A stretch of 64,000 nt of DNA, from contig NZ_JMTM01000017.1 in assembly GCF_001662485.1 (NCBI RefSeq), forward strand, positions 434,001 to 498,000, written 5' to 3'. Below are positions 7,795-16,147 of the stretch, one piece after another (the first letter of the stretch is position 1; every line of letters begins with the position of its first letter). The notes beneath the pieces were generated by a model. That model was given only the letters and a program-made list of their open reading frames with translations. It was not told the DNA's origin and made no database searches. A program made the translations under genes and the position numbers. The DNA is from Flavobacterium succinicans. Its GTDB lineage: Bacteria > Bacteroidota > Bacteroidia > Flavobacteriales > Flavobacteriaceae.

Positions 7795-8103
7795 TTAAGC
7801 GATTTCTTTTACTAAATCGGCTAAAACTTCTGCTTTATTAGTTTGCGTTTCGTTGACTAATTTTCCTCCAACAAACGTTGCAAAAGTTGGTAAGTTACTT
7901 ACATTAGCTAATTTTCTAGATTCAGGTGAATTTTCAGCATCTACCAAAACAAATGTTATGTTTTCGTTTTCAGTGGCCATTTTTTTGAATTTTGGCTTCA
8001 TAATTCTGCAATTACCACACCAAGAAGCCGAATATTGAACCACTACTTTTTCGTTTTGTGCAACCAAAGCACCCAACGTATCTTCGTTTAATTCGATTAA
8101 CAT
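7795..8103 (-). CDS. Thioredoxin-family protein with CGNC active site
   Basis: A 102-residue thioredoxin fold without signal peptide, so cytoplasmic. The redox motif is WCGNC, with Cys29 and Cys32, instead of the WCGPC of classic thioredoxin. The cis-proline segment NLPTFATF lies near residues 69-76, which supports a functional fold. Its place directly downstream of a peroxiredoxin suggests that it reduces that enzyme. The CGNC motif shifts the redox properties relative to CGPC, but the direction cannot be told from sequence. Confidence 0.88.
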   Translation of the reverse strand: MLIELNEDTLGALVAQNEKVVVQYSASWCGNCRIMKPKFKKMATENENITFVLVDAENSPESRKLANVSNLPTFATFVGGKLVNETQTNKAEVLADLVKEIA

Positions 8104-8129
8104 AATTTAAATTTTAAAATTCAATTTTT

Positions 8130-8202
8130 AAAATCCCAAATTCCAATTTTTGATAGTGCTAAAACGAACTACATTGGAATTTGGAATTTAAAATTTGGAA
8201 CT
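8130..8202. repeat. AT-rich inverted repeat built from AAATTCCAA units
   Basis: The spacer between the peroxiredoxin and thioredoxin genes contains CCCAAATTCCAATTTTT on one side and ATTGGAATTTGGAATTT on the other, so the RNA can fold into a stem. The unit AATTCCAA and its complement occur several times. It may be an attenuator or mRNA-processing structure separating the abundant peroxiredoxin message from the rest. Confidence 0.4.
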
Positions 8203-8207
8203 TGTTA

Positions 8208-8846
8208 TTAGTTTAAGCTTAAGTATTCAGCTGTACTTTTTCTGTCAGCATTCATTGCTTCTTTACCAGCTTCCCAGTTAGCAGGACAAACTTCACCTTT
8301 TACTTGAATGTGCGTGTAAGCATCTACCATACGCAAGTATTCGTTTACGTTACGACCTAATGGCATATCGTTAACACTTTCGTGGAAAATTTTTCCAGTT
8401 TCGTCAATTAAATAAGTAGCTCTGTACGTTACGTTAGAACCTTCAAGAATTACAGAATCAGTTTCTTCGCTGTAGCTAGTAGATTCGATATCCAAAATAC
8501 CAAGAATGTTAGCCAAGTTTCTGTTAGTATCAGCCAAGATTGGATACGTTACTCCCTCGATACCACCATTATTTTTTGGTGTGTTTAACCAAGCAAAGTG
8601 TACTTCGTTAGTATCGCAAGAAGCACCAATTACAATTGTATTTCTTTTTTCAAATTCTGGTAAAGCGGCTTGAAAAGCGTGTAATTCTGTTGGACATACA
8701 AAAGTGAAATCTTTTGGGTACCAGAACAACAATACTTTTTTGTTATTGTTTACTGCTTCTTCAAAAATGTTGATTTTCAAATTGTCTCCCATTTCAGAGA
8801 TAGCATCAACCGCAATACTTGGAAATTTTTTACCTACTAATGACAT
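8208..8846 (-). CDS. 2-Cys peroxiredoxin (AhpC/Prx1 type)
   Basis: The enzyme reduces hydrogen peroxide and organic hydroperoxides in the cytoplasm. The peroxidatic Cys is Cys51 in FTFVCPTE and the resolving Cys is Cys187 in GEVCPANWEAG, giving a typical 2-Cys enzyme. At 212 residues it is longer than E. coli AhpC, matching the AhpC-TSA/Prx forms of Bacteroidetes. It is the first gene of an operon with a thioredoxin and a small acidic protein. A full -33/-7 promoter lies upstream. Confidence 0.93.
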   Translation of the reverse strand: MSLVGKKFPSIAVDAISEMGDNLKINIFEEAVNNNKKVLLFWYPKDFTFVCPTELHAFQAALPEFEKRNTIVIGASCDTNEVHFAWLNTPKNNGGIEGVTYPILADTNRNLANILGILDIESTSYSEETDSVILEGSNVTYRATYLIDETGKIFHESVNDMPLGRNVNEYLRMVDAYTHIQVKGEVCPANWEAGKEAMNADRKSTAEYLSLN

Positions 8847-8884
8847 AATGATTATAATTTAAAATTTTGATTATTTCTGTTCGG

Positions 8885-8918
8885 CAAAGGTAATTAGTAA
8901 GTGCACGAGTTATTCAAA
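8885..8918 (-). promoter_or_regulatory. Promoter of the peroxiredoxin operon
   Basis: On the minus strand TTTG (complement of 8915-8918) is followed after 22 bases by TACCTTTG (complement of 8885-8892), a -33/-7 pair within the accepted spacing range. The leader to the ATG is about 35 bases. Confidence 0.7.
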
Positions 8919-9048
8919 GTTTTAATTATAATTAACTATAATTGGATAGGAGTTGCTTATTTTGTAAAAAAATAACAGTTTTTAATGAAAACGTTGTAAA
9001 TAATTTAAAATATTGATAATTAGTGGTTTGTAGGTCGTTTTTGGCTAA

Positions 9049-9155
9049 TTTTTAGGAGCGGCTCACGATTGGCTTTTATGGAAACAAAGTCCCGCTGTAC
9101 GCTATATCTTGCTTGCCGAACCCCGGCAAGCAAGGATGCCGCTACCATCGTGGCT
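9049..9155 (-). repeat. Dispersed intergenic hairpin element, copy 1
   Basis: Read on the minus strand, it starts TAGCCACGATGGTAGCGG and continues ATCC. A 10-base-pair stem CTTGCTTGCC with loop GGGGTTC follows, then AGATATAGCG and ACAGCGGGA. After about 30 variable bases it ends GCTCCTAAAAA. The same blocks in the same order occur at 26.7 kb and 45.9 kb, and in shorter form at 59.9 kb. It lies in the 396-base gap between the nagZ-like and peroxiredoxin genes. No reading frame or transposase is present. Apart from this element, the peroxiredoxin promoter and a terminator, I see nothing else in the gap. Confidence 0.8.
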
Positions 9156-9191
9156 AAAAAGGAGTAATGGGCTTTCTTGTGGGCATAAGTC

Positions 9192-9223
9192 AAAAAAAAA
9201 CGATAGCTAATTAACTATCGTTT
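9192..9223 (-). terminator. Terminator of the GHL10/AmpG-like/NagZ-like operon
   Basis: Stem AAACGATAG/CTATCGTTT with an AT-rich loop lies 20 bases past the nagZ-like stop. A nine-base A-run on the plus strand gives the U-tract on the transcript. Confidence 0.85.
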
Positions 9224-9242
9224 CTATATTTTTTACATTTAG

Positions 9243-10838
9243 TTATTTCAAAAGCAAAGTGACAGGCAAAGTTCCTTCGTATCCTTGGTTCAAAGCTATT
9301 TTTTGAGCCGCTACTTCTTGAAATTCTTTAAGGTCTTGGTACGCTACGACAACAATTTTGGCAGCCAAAATATTCGGGAGCATTTGCAGCGCATACGGAT
9401 TGCCAAATAAATGAAAAACTACCTTTTTACGATTGACCACATCGCTTAGCCAAGTAATAATTGTATCTTCAATTTCAAAATTAGCCAATGGTTTCGCTTT
9501 CGGCACAAATAAAGCAATGACCAAAGTGTCATATTTGTCCATTGCTTGTAGTTTTTCCTCCAGATTTTCCTCTCCCAATGCAATCGAAAAGGAATCTCCG
9601 GGAATCGTATTTTCTAATCCTTCAAAAAACGGATTGTCATTTTCTCTATACACACTCACTTTTGCCACGCTTCCACCATTACTGATAAAATCAGTTATTG
9701 ATGAGGTGCTGTCTTTTTTGACAAGAGTAATCGCTTTTTCAGCACATTTCTGGTTGATTATAGCTGTAGATTTCCAGTCTAAATCAGTTGTTTCAATTTT
9801 GCTTTCGGAAATCAATCCAGCTTGTATTTTGCACTTCCAAATACGTTCAAAACTGGCTTCAATTCTAGAAATATCAGCTCTTTTTAAAATTTCCTGAATC
9901 CCTTCGGGTACATTTTCTGCAAAGCACAACACATCGTTCCCAGCATTAAAAGCTTCCCATTCCAATATGCCTTTAGTTGAGTACAGTTTAGAAACACTAT
10001 GCATATTCAACGCATCCGAAATCACCAAACCGTCGTATCCCAATCGTTCTCTAAGCAAACCTTCAATCACCGCTTTTGAAAGCGTAGCCGAGGTATTTGC
10101 TCCATTGTTCAGAGCTGGAACCGCCAGATGTCCAATCATTATGGAGTCGACCTTGTTTTCAATTCCTTTAATAAAAGGGACTAATTCGTTCGATAGTAAT
10201 TCGTCCAAGTTTTCGTTTAAAACGGGTAATCCCAAATGCGAATCGACATTAGTATTACCGTGACCAGGGAAGTGTTTTAAACAACCCAAAATTCCCGCAG
10301 CTGTCATTCCTTTCAAATACTCCAAAGCAAAGGTGCCGACTTTATTTTTATCTTCGCCAAAAGAACGATACCCAATAACGGGATTGTTTGGGTCAGTATT
10401 AATGTCTGCCAAAGGAGCTAAGTTGTAATGAATGCCAGCTGATTTTAAGTCCTTTCCAATTTGTTTTCCAATTTCATAGACCAATTCTTTATCTGCAACA
10501 GGAACAGCTCCAAGTGTAATAGCATAAGGATATTGAGGTGTTTTTTCAACTCGCATTGCTAAACCCCATTCGGCATCTATACTCATTAATAGCGGAGTTT
10601 TAGCTGCTTTTTGGTAGCGTACAATTAAGGCTTTTAATCGTTCATAACTCTCATCATTGAATTCAATTTTTTTGTTGCCTTCATAATTGGTAGCCGCACT
10701 CGCTCGACTGTGAAAAAAGGTCAAGCCGCCAATATTGTATTCACGAATTAAATGTTCTGTTGCCTGAATGTTTTCCTCGCTGTCGTTAATAAATACGGCG
10801 GGAAAAAAGAATTGTCCTATTTTTTGTTCGGTTGTCAT
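9243..10838 (-). CDS. Glycoside hydrolase family 3, NagZ-like beta-N-acetylhexosaminidase
   Basis: The N-terminal two-thirds is a GH3 barrel. The signature KHFPGHGNTNVDSH at residues 188-201 provides the Asp-His pair that acts as acid/base in NagZ enzymes. The nucleophile is Asp275 in GLVISDALNMHS. NagZ removes N-acetylglucosamine from muropeptides during cell-wall recycling. The extra C-terminal region (about 350-531) is an additional alpha/beta domain seen in longer Bacteroidetes and Bacillus-type enzymes. No signal peptide is visible, so the start given predicts a cytoplasmic enzyme. It begins 8 bases after the AmpG-like permease gene, which supports uptake followed by internal cleavage. 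Confidence 0.88.
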   Translation of the reverse strand: MTTEQKIGQFFFPAVFINDSEENIQATEHLIREYNIGGLTFFHSRASAATNYEGNKKIEFNDESYERLKALIVRYQKAAKTPLLMSIDAEWGLAMRVEKTPQYPYAITLGAVPVADKELVYEIGKQIGKDLKSAGIHYNLAPLADINTDPNNPVIGYRSFGEDKNKVGTFALEYLKGMTAAGILGCLKHFPGHGNTNVDSHLGLPVLNENLDELLSNELVPFIKGIENKVDSIMIGHLAVPALNNGANTSATLSKAVIEGLLRERLGYDGLVISDALNMHSVSKLYSTKGILEWEAFNAGNDVLCFAENVPEGIQEILKRADISRIEASFERIWKCKIQAGLISESKIETTDLDWKSTAIINQKCAEKAITLVKKDSTSSITDFISNGGSVAKVSVYRENDNPFFEGLENTIPGDSFSIALGEENLEEKLQAMDKYDTLVIALFVPKAKPLANFEIEDTIITWLSDVVNRKKVVFHLFGNPYALQMLPNILAAKIVVVAYQDLKEFQEVAAQKIALNQGYEGTLPVTLLLK

Positions 10839-10846
10839 ACCTTGTA

Positions 10847-12175
10847 TTAATGTTTTTCTGTTTCTTTTTTTCCAAAATCATAAGGAAAAATCAAAAAGCG
10901 AGATAAAATAATTCCCGGAATTGTTGCTAAAAATACCCAAATAAAGAAGTTACCATAGCCTAAATATTCTTGAATATAGCCACTTGCCATTCCAGGTAGC
11001 ATCATTCCTAAAGCCATAAAGCCGGTGGCGATAGAGTAGTGAGAGGTTTTGGATTCTCCTTCGGCTACGTAAATTAAATACATTAAGAAAGCCGCAAAAC
11101 CAAAACCATAACCAAATTGCTCAATAACAACCACCACGGTTATGTGTGGATTTAAATTATAATCAAAAATAACTTTTAAAATTTCAAAATGAATGTTAAC
11201 AATATCTGATGGATGATAATGCGATAAATAGACAAATCCAATAATTGGCAAATGCATCGTTAAAATCATGGGAAGCATCCACTTTCCTAGTCCGTCTCTC
11301 GAGATAACGATTCCGCCAATGATTCCACCAATAACTAATGCTGCTACTCCAAAGGTTCCGTAAATAATCCCAACATCTTCGGTGCTTAATCCCATTCCGC
11401 CTTTGGCTACATCATCAACCAAAAAAGGAGTAAGCATCTTCATCAATTGAGATTCTCCCAATCGATATACTAATATGAACGTAAGAATTAATCCAATTTG
11501 TTTCTTTTGGAAAAAAGTAGCAAACACTTCAGTAAAGCTTCCTTTATGATTGGCATTGCTTTTTATGTATTCCTGTTCAATTTCTGGATTTGGCGTCATA
11601 AAAAAGTTGTAGACCGTGATGAAAATCATAATCAAAGCCACCACAAGCATGGTATACGACCAAGCTTTGCTTTTGTCCCCGTATTTTTCTTCTAAAAATC
11701 CAGCTAAAAGAACAATTACACCATTAGCAGTAAGCATTGATAAGCGGTAAAAAGTACTTCGAATCCCTAAGAAAAAGGATTGTTTGTCTTTGGTTAGTGC
11801 CAACAAATAAAAACCATCAATAGCTACATCATTTGAGGCTGAAGCAAAAGCACCCACCCAAAATAGCGCCAAGCTTACCATAAAAAAATGTTGCATTGGT
11901 ATGGTTAATCCAACGATTAAAAAGGCTATCGAAATGACTAATTGCATCGCCAAAAACCATTTTCTTTTGGTAGCGTGCAAATCAATGAAAGGGCTCCAAA
12001 GCGGTTTAATTACCCAAGGCAAGTAAAGTAAGCTAGTATACATTCCAATATCTTCGTTACTGATGCCTAAATTTTTGTACATCAAAACAGATACTGAGAT
12101 GATAATGGCATACGGAAAACCTGATGCAAAATTCAAAAGTGGTATCCAATACCAAGGATTTTTTTCTGATTTCAT
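10847..12175 (-). CDS. AmpG-like MFS permease
   Basis: A 442-residue protein with about 12 hydrophobic segments. It opens NPWYWIPLLNFASGFPYAIII and contains LPWVIKPLWSPFIDL near residues 50-64, the segment conserved in AmpG-type muropeptide permeases. AmpG carries GlcNAc-anhydroMurNAc peptides across the inner membrane. The Bacteroidetes relatives are divergent and the substrate may instead be a simpler sugar such as MurNAc or a disaccharide. It sits between GHL10 and NagZ-like genes in one operon (gaps 21 and 8 bases), so transport of wall fragments is the best inference. Confidence 0.82.
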   Translation of the reverse strand: MKSEKNPWYWIPLLNFASGFPYAIIISVSVLMYKNLGISNEDIGMYTSLLYLPWVIKPLWSPFIDLHATKRKWFLAMQLVISIAFLIVGLTIPMQHFFMVSLALFWVGAFASASNDVAIDGFYLLALTKDKQSFFLGIRSTFYRLSMLTANGVIVLLAGFLEEKYGDKSKAWSYTMLVVALIMIFITVYNFFMTPNPEIEQEYIKSNANHKGSFTEVFATFFQKKQIGLILTFILVYRLGESQLMKMLTPFLVDDVAKGGMGLSTEDVGIIYGTFGVAALVIGGIIGGIVISRDGLGKWMLPMILTMHLPIIGFVYLSHYHPSDIVNIHFEILKVIFDYNLNPHITVVVVIEQFGYGFGFAAFLMYLIYVAEGESKTSHYSIATGFMALGMMLPGMASGYIQEYLGYGNFFIWVFLATIPGIILSRFLIFPYDFGKKETEKH

Positions 12176-12196
12176 AGAATGGTAGAAAAGGTTGGG

Positions 12197-13735
12197 TTAG
12201 TCTTCTTTGGGTAAATCAATGATGGTTTCTTTGCTCTCGTTGCCATAAAAGTCAATAAAAGTAAGGGCAAAAGCTTTGTTTTTATCAATATCACTTAGCG
12301 GAATGCTAAAATTGATTATTGTTGCTTTTGGGTCGACAAAATATTTTTTTATGATTTGACTGGCTTCCTGAATATTTATTTTGGAATCTCTTTTGGCACC
12401 ATATACCACTACATATCTGATTTTTGTATTCAAAGGTATAGGTAAAGTAAAAGTGCAATTGACCGAATCAATTTCAATTTTATTGACTAGTGGTGTGTCT
12501 ATTACAATGTGTTTAGAATTGGGAACAGGCAACGGAATGGCAGGATATTTATATTGATTGCTTTGTAACAATTGCGTAACGTCTCGATGGGTGTCAACAA
12601 AGCATTTGGCACTGAAAAATGCATTCCCTTGTACGTTGGGATAACTTCTGGTTAAATCAATTTGGTTTGGAATTTCGTGAATGTTGTTCCATTTTTTATC
12701 TGAATCGGCTTTGATTTTGTAAGTGCCGTTGCCCATGTAAAGATTAACACCATTCGTGTTTTCTGACCACCATTTTAATAATTTAGCATAAGAAGCGGTT
12801 TTGTGGTCAATGCTCCAGTACAATTGAGGTAACAGGTAATCAATCCATTTGTTTTGCATCCAAAGAATGGGATCTGCGTATAAATCATCATAATTGGTTT
12901 GTCCCGATTGGGTATCAGAACCTTTTGGATCTACTGACTTGTTTCTCCAAACACCAAAAGGGCTAATGCCAAATTGCACCCAAGGCTTGTGATTTTTGAT
13001 GACCGAATGAATGTTTTTAACAAAAGTGGTTACATTGTTTCTTCTCCAATCTTCCAAGTTCAAGCCGTTACCATATTTTTTGTAAGATTCCGAATCATTA
13101 AATGCTTCACCTTTGATTTTGTAAGGATAAAAATAATCATCAAAATGGATGGCATCTATATCGTATTTCTGTACTACTTCTTCAACCACCAACGCCAAAT
13201 GATTTTGAACCTCAGGTAGTGCAGGATTGTAGTACATTTTTCCACCATAAGTAATCATCCATTCTGGATGTTTAAAAATGTCATGGTTGGGGCTCAATTG
13301 TGCTTTGTTTAAATCGAATGTAGCCCGATAAGGGTTTAACCAAGCATGAAATTCGAAACCTCTTTGGTGAGCTTCGTTAATCATCCATTCTAAGGTGTCA
13401 TAATATGGAGTAGGTGCTTTTCCTTCTTTCCCAGTCAAAAATCGAGACCAAGGCGCTAAATCTGATGGATAAAATGCATCACCAACACTTCGGATTTGTA
13501 CAATAACTGCATTGTAATTTAGCTTTTGATACGTATCAAGTATTTTTAAATAATCTGCTTTTTGTTTAGCAACGGAGTCAGTACTTTTTTTAGGCCAGTC
13601 AATGTTGACTACCGTGGCAATCCAAACACCTCTGAATTCATTTTTTGGGAAATGTTCATTTCTTTGAGCGTTACCCTTGGTAATGAAAACTATGAATAAA
13701 ATTAATAAGGGAAGGAATGCTTTATTTTTGGTCAT
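12197..13735 (-). CDS. Exported glycosyl-hydrolase-like family 10 (GHL10) protein
   Basis: A signal peptide (MTKNKAFLPLLILFIVFITKGNAQ) directs the protein to the periplasm or beyond. The catalytic barrel begins EFRGVWIATVVNIDWP, a GHL10 (DUF187) hallmark. It continues with VQIRSVGDAFYPSDLAPWS, AWLNPYRA and DAIHFDDYFYP near residues 195-205, which carries the acidic residues expected in the active site. The C-terminal part (about 415-505) resembles a small beta domain. Some family members act on peptidoglycan-derived sugars, and the downstream AmpG-like and NagZ-like genes fit that. It is the first gene of the operon; the substrate has not been proven for this protein. Confidence 0.85.
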   Translation of the reverse strand: MTKNKAFLPLLILFIVFITKGNAQRNEHFPKNEFRGVWIATVVNIDWPKKSTDSVAKQKADYLKILDTYQKLNYNAVIVQIRSVGDAFYPSDLAPWSRFLTGKEGKAPTPYYDTLEWMINEAHQRGFEFHAWLNPYRATFDLNKAQLSPNHDIFKHPEWMITYGGKMYYNPALPEVQNHLALVVEEVVQKYDIDAIHFDDYFYPYKIKGEAFNDSESYKKYGNGLNLEDWRRNNVTTFVKNIHSVIKNHKPWVQFGISPFGVWRNKSVDPKGSDTQSGQTNYDDLYADPILWMQNKWIDYLLPQLYWSIDHKTASYAKLLKWWSENTNGVNLYMGNGTYKIKADSDKKWNNIHEIPNQIDLTRSYPNVQGNAFFSAKCFVDTHRDVTQLLQSNQYKYPAIPLPVPNSKHIVIDTPLVNKIEIDSVNCTFTLPIPLNTKIRYVVVYGAKRDSKINIQEASQIIKKYFVDPKATIINFSIPLSDIDKNKAFALTFIDFYGNESKETIIDLPKED

Positions 13736-13895
13736 TTTGTAATCGTTTATAATGCTTTCAAAAATAGTTTTTTTTACTTTAGAAAAACGAATAATGTTCT
13801 AATAAGTTCATAAAGTTGCCTGTTGTATTGAGTACATTCAACTGTAATGGTTTGTATTGAATAAATTGTATTGTTACAAAAACTAGATAGAGTTA

Positions 13896-13938
13896 AAAAA
13901 TAAACCACTTTCAATGAATTTTGAAAGTGGTTTTATTT
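13896..13938 (-). terminator. Terminator downstream of the outer-membrane protein gene
   Basis: Stem AAACCACTTTCAA/TTGAAAGTGGTTT with a 6-base loop and A/T runs. It lies about 50 bases past the stop of the gene at 13989. Confidence 0.8.
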
Positions 13939-13988
13939 TGGGCAAAAAAGGTAAAAATAAAGTGGTTATTGTTTATTTGGAATTATCT

Positions 13989-14567
13989 TCATTTTCCTAT
14001 TTTATATACTAATTTTATATAATTACTTCCAACTATCGGAACTCCATTGATACTCCTTCTTTCTTTCCAATTTGAGTTTCCATACATGGCATTAATGTCT
14101 ACTCTTGGTAATGCATTGAATAGATATTCTACCGCAATCGAATCAGAGATGTGAATCCGATAGGCTAGATTAGCACCTATCGATAAGTGGGAGCTTTTTT
14201 GTTCATCTGAAATACCTCCTCCCCAATTTCCCCATCTATTGATCAGGGTGGGTTCTATAGATGGAATTATAACAGATTTAATATTCATGCTGCCAATTCT
14301 TGCATATAGCGGAATATGATACCCTAAACCTATGGTGTTTTTACTAAATTGAATCATATCAAAACGTTCATAACCTACATTAATTTCAAAATTCCTTGAA
14401 ACCATTGCGAATTGTAAAAAATAATTCAAACCACTTTTATTATTCGTAGGTTCACTGCCAGAAACCAAGTTTCGCGCGTCTAATGCGCCAGAAAATGATA
14501 GATAATTTTCTTTTTCATTTTGTGCAAATGCGATGACGCTTACTAGTAATAAAATAAATGTTTTCAT
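13989..14567 (-). CDS. Predicted outer-membrane beta-barrel protein, function unknown
   Basis: A 192-residue exported protein with a short signal peptide (MKTFILLLVSVIAFAQ). Alternating hydrophobic strands with aromatic residues follow (for example YFLQFAMVSRNFEINVGYERF and NTIGLGYHIPLYARIG), ending in VGSNYIKLVYKIGK. This is the appearance of a small porin-like barrel, but the last residue is Lys, not the usual Phe or Tyr. I do not recognise a named family. It is followed by its own terminator. A possible functional link to the kinase-like gene upstream rests only on adjacency. Confidence 0.65.
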   Translation of the reverse strand: MKTFILLLVSVIAFAQNEKENYLSFSGALDARNLVSGSEPTNNKSGLNYFLQFAMVSRNFEINVGYERFDMIQFSKNTIGLGYHIPLYARIGSMNIKSVIIPSIEPTLINRWGNWGGGISDEQKSSHLSIGANLAYRIHISDSIAVEYLFNALPRVDINAMYGNSNWKERRSINGVPIVGSNYIKLVYKIGK

Positions 14568-14647
14568 CGTGTTTAGGTTTTAAGTTAGAATTCTAAGGCA
14601 TGTTTTTCGTTTTTTTTGAGTTGTTGTTTGTTGATAAATAGTATATT

Positions 14648-15112
14648 TTACTTTTTATGATTGAGCTCATAAATAAAAGAGCTAAGTTCTTTAGTAATTT
14701 TATCTAAATCTCTTGCTGAATCCTTGATTAGTTCAATGAATTCTAGATTTTCTTCGTTAGTATTGCCAATAATGGTTAATAGATTGGCTAGTCCTAATAT
14801 GTTAGTAAGTGGTAATCGAACTTTGTGAGAGATGGTAAACATGATTTCTTCCAAGCCTTTATGGATGTCATTTTTTAGTACTTTTTCTGAACTTTTCAAT
14901 TCTTTAAATTGATGAAGTACTTGAATACTTAGATCTTCTTTTTCTATTTGTAAGTCAATTAATGATTTTTTTAAATCATTAATTTCAGAAGTAAGTTTTT
15001 TTTTGGTATTTATATACGTATCCACTTCACTATCTAGTGCAATAATTTGTTTGTAATTCTTCGGATTCGATAAATAACAATTAAAACTATTGATTTCTTT
15101 TTTATTATCCAT
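14648..15112 (-). CDS. Histidine-kinase dimerisation domain protein without ATPase domain
   Basis: A 154-residue soluble protein. Residues about 30-80 are a charged coiled coil (KKLTSEINDLKKSLIDLQIE). Residues about 85-150 form a HisKA dimerisation/phosphoacceptor domain with the H-box FTISHKVRLPLTNILGLANL, the His being the phosphorylation site. The frame ends soon after helix 2, at YELNHKK, so no N, G1 or G2 boxes of a kinase catalytic domain follow; a real stop codon ends it. It has no membrane segment or PAS domain. It could accept phosphate from another kinase, form mixed dimers with one, or be a remnant. Its clean start and frame argue against recent decay. Confidence 0.75.
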   Translation of the reverse strand: MDNKKEINSFNCYLSNPKNYKQIIALDSEVDTYINTKKKLTSEINDLKKSLIDLQIEKEDLSIQVLHQFKELKSSEKVLKNDIHKGLEEIMFTISHKVRLPLTNILGLANLLTIIGNTNEENLEFIELIKDSARDLDKITKELSSFIYELNHKK

Positions 15113-16147
15113 TTCGTATACTTTAAGTTTATTACAATAAATAAAGAAGGCATAGAGAAGGAAAGAATTAGTGTTTGAATAAGAATTCTTTTTTTGTCGG
15201 AATGCGTAAACCTTGTTTGGCTTGTCTAATGAACGTCTGCTTTTTATGTTACTTTAAAATTAATCATATTATTTAACATTTGATGTTCTTTATCTATTAA
15301 AAAAATAAACAAAACGTTGTGTATTAACAAATGTTTTAAGAAAAATTCTATAAAAATAAAAAATAACTAATAATCGTAATTATAATTATTAATTATTTTC
15401 TTACGTATATTTTCCTCTTGCTTTATTTTTTTATGAAATAGATTTTTCAAACCAATAAAATAGGCGGTGATTTTTTTAGGTATAACAGTTAAAAGTAATA
15501 AAATGAATTAGTTTTGCTCACAAATTATAGATTGCAAATGTAAATACAAAGAGGTTTGAATTAGGTGATAGGGTAAGATTTGCAATGTCATCAATAATGG
15601 TACTTATCTAGTTTTATTTGTAAAATTAAATGCAAAAAAAAGTATAAGACAATGGTGTGCTTTCGCTTTTGACTGCCAATTTTTTTTTATAAGGCTAAAT
15701 CTTGATGCATTGTGATGTAACGGCAAAATAATGATTATCTATAAAATGCAATTTTCTGTGTATTTTAAAACCATTTTTTCGTTTCATTTTTAAATACGAC
15801 AAATATTGAAAATGGATATTTTATTGCATCAGTACTTTTTTATTTTTCGTATTGAATTAGATGAAAGCATGGTATATTAGTAAGATAATTATATACTATG
15901 TGAATTTGATGTTAGTAAATAATTATCATATAATTATTAATTTTCTCTTCTATATTGGTTTTATGTATATATTTGACTTTTAAATAACAATAAAAAAGAA
16001 TTATTTGTATTTATTGTAAAATTTGAAGCTAATGCAATTTGTAAAACAGCTTGTTTTAATTTTATGATGTAATAATTTAATTTATAGTATTAAAAGCATT
16101 TATTTGCAAAGTATATATTACTAACCATTACCTATAAAATTTAGAAC
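15113..16147. other. 1-kb AT-rich intergenic region with no recognised gene
   Basis: The stretch between the divergent kinase-like and permease genes is very AT-rich. It contains no open frame that looks coding, no tRNA and no strong hairpin that I can see. Some runs are nearly pure A/T. It may hold promoters for both genes, but I found no clean TTG/TAnnTTTG pair. An untranslated RNA or a decayed gene cannot be excluded by eye. Confidence 0.5.

Noticed and set aside
9433..9897. An open frame opposite the NagZ-like gene
   Set aside because: Antisense to the C-terminal domain of a clear GH3 enzyme, with low-complexity Ser-rich translation.
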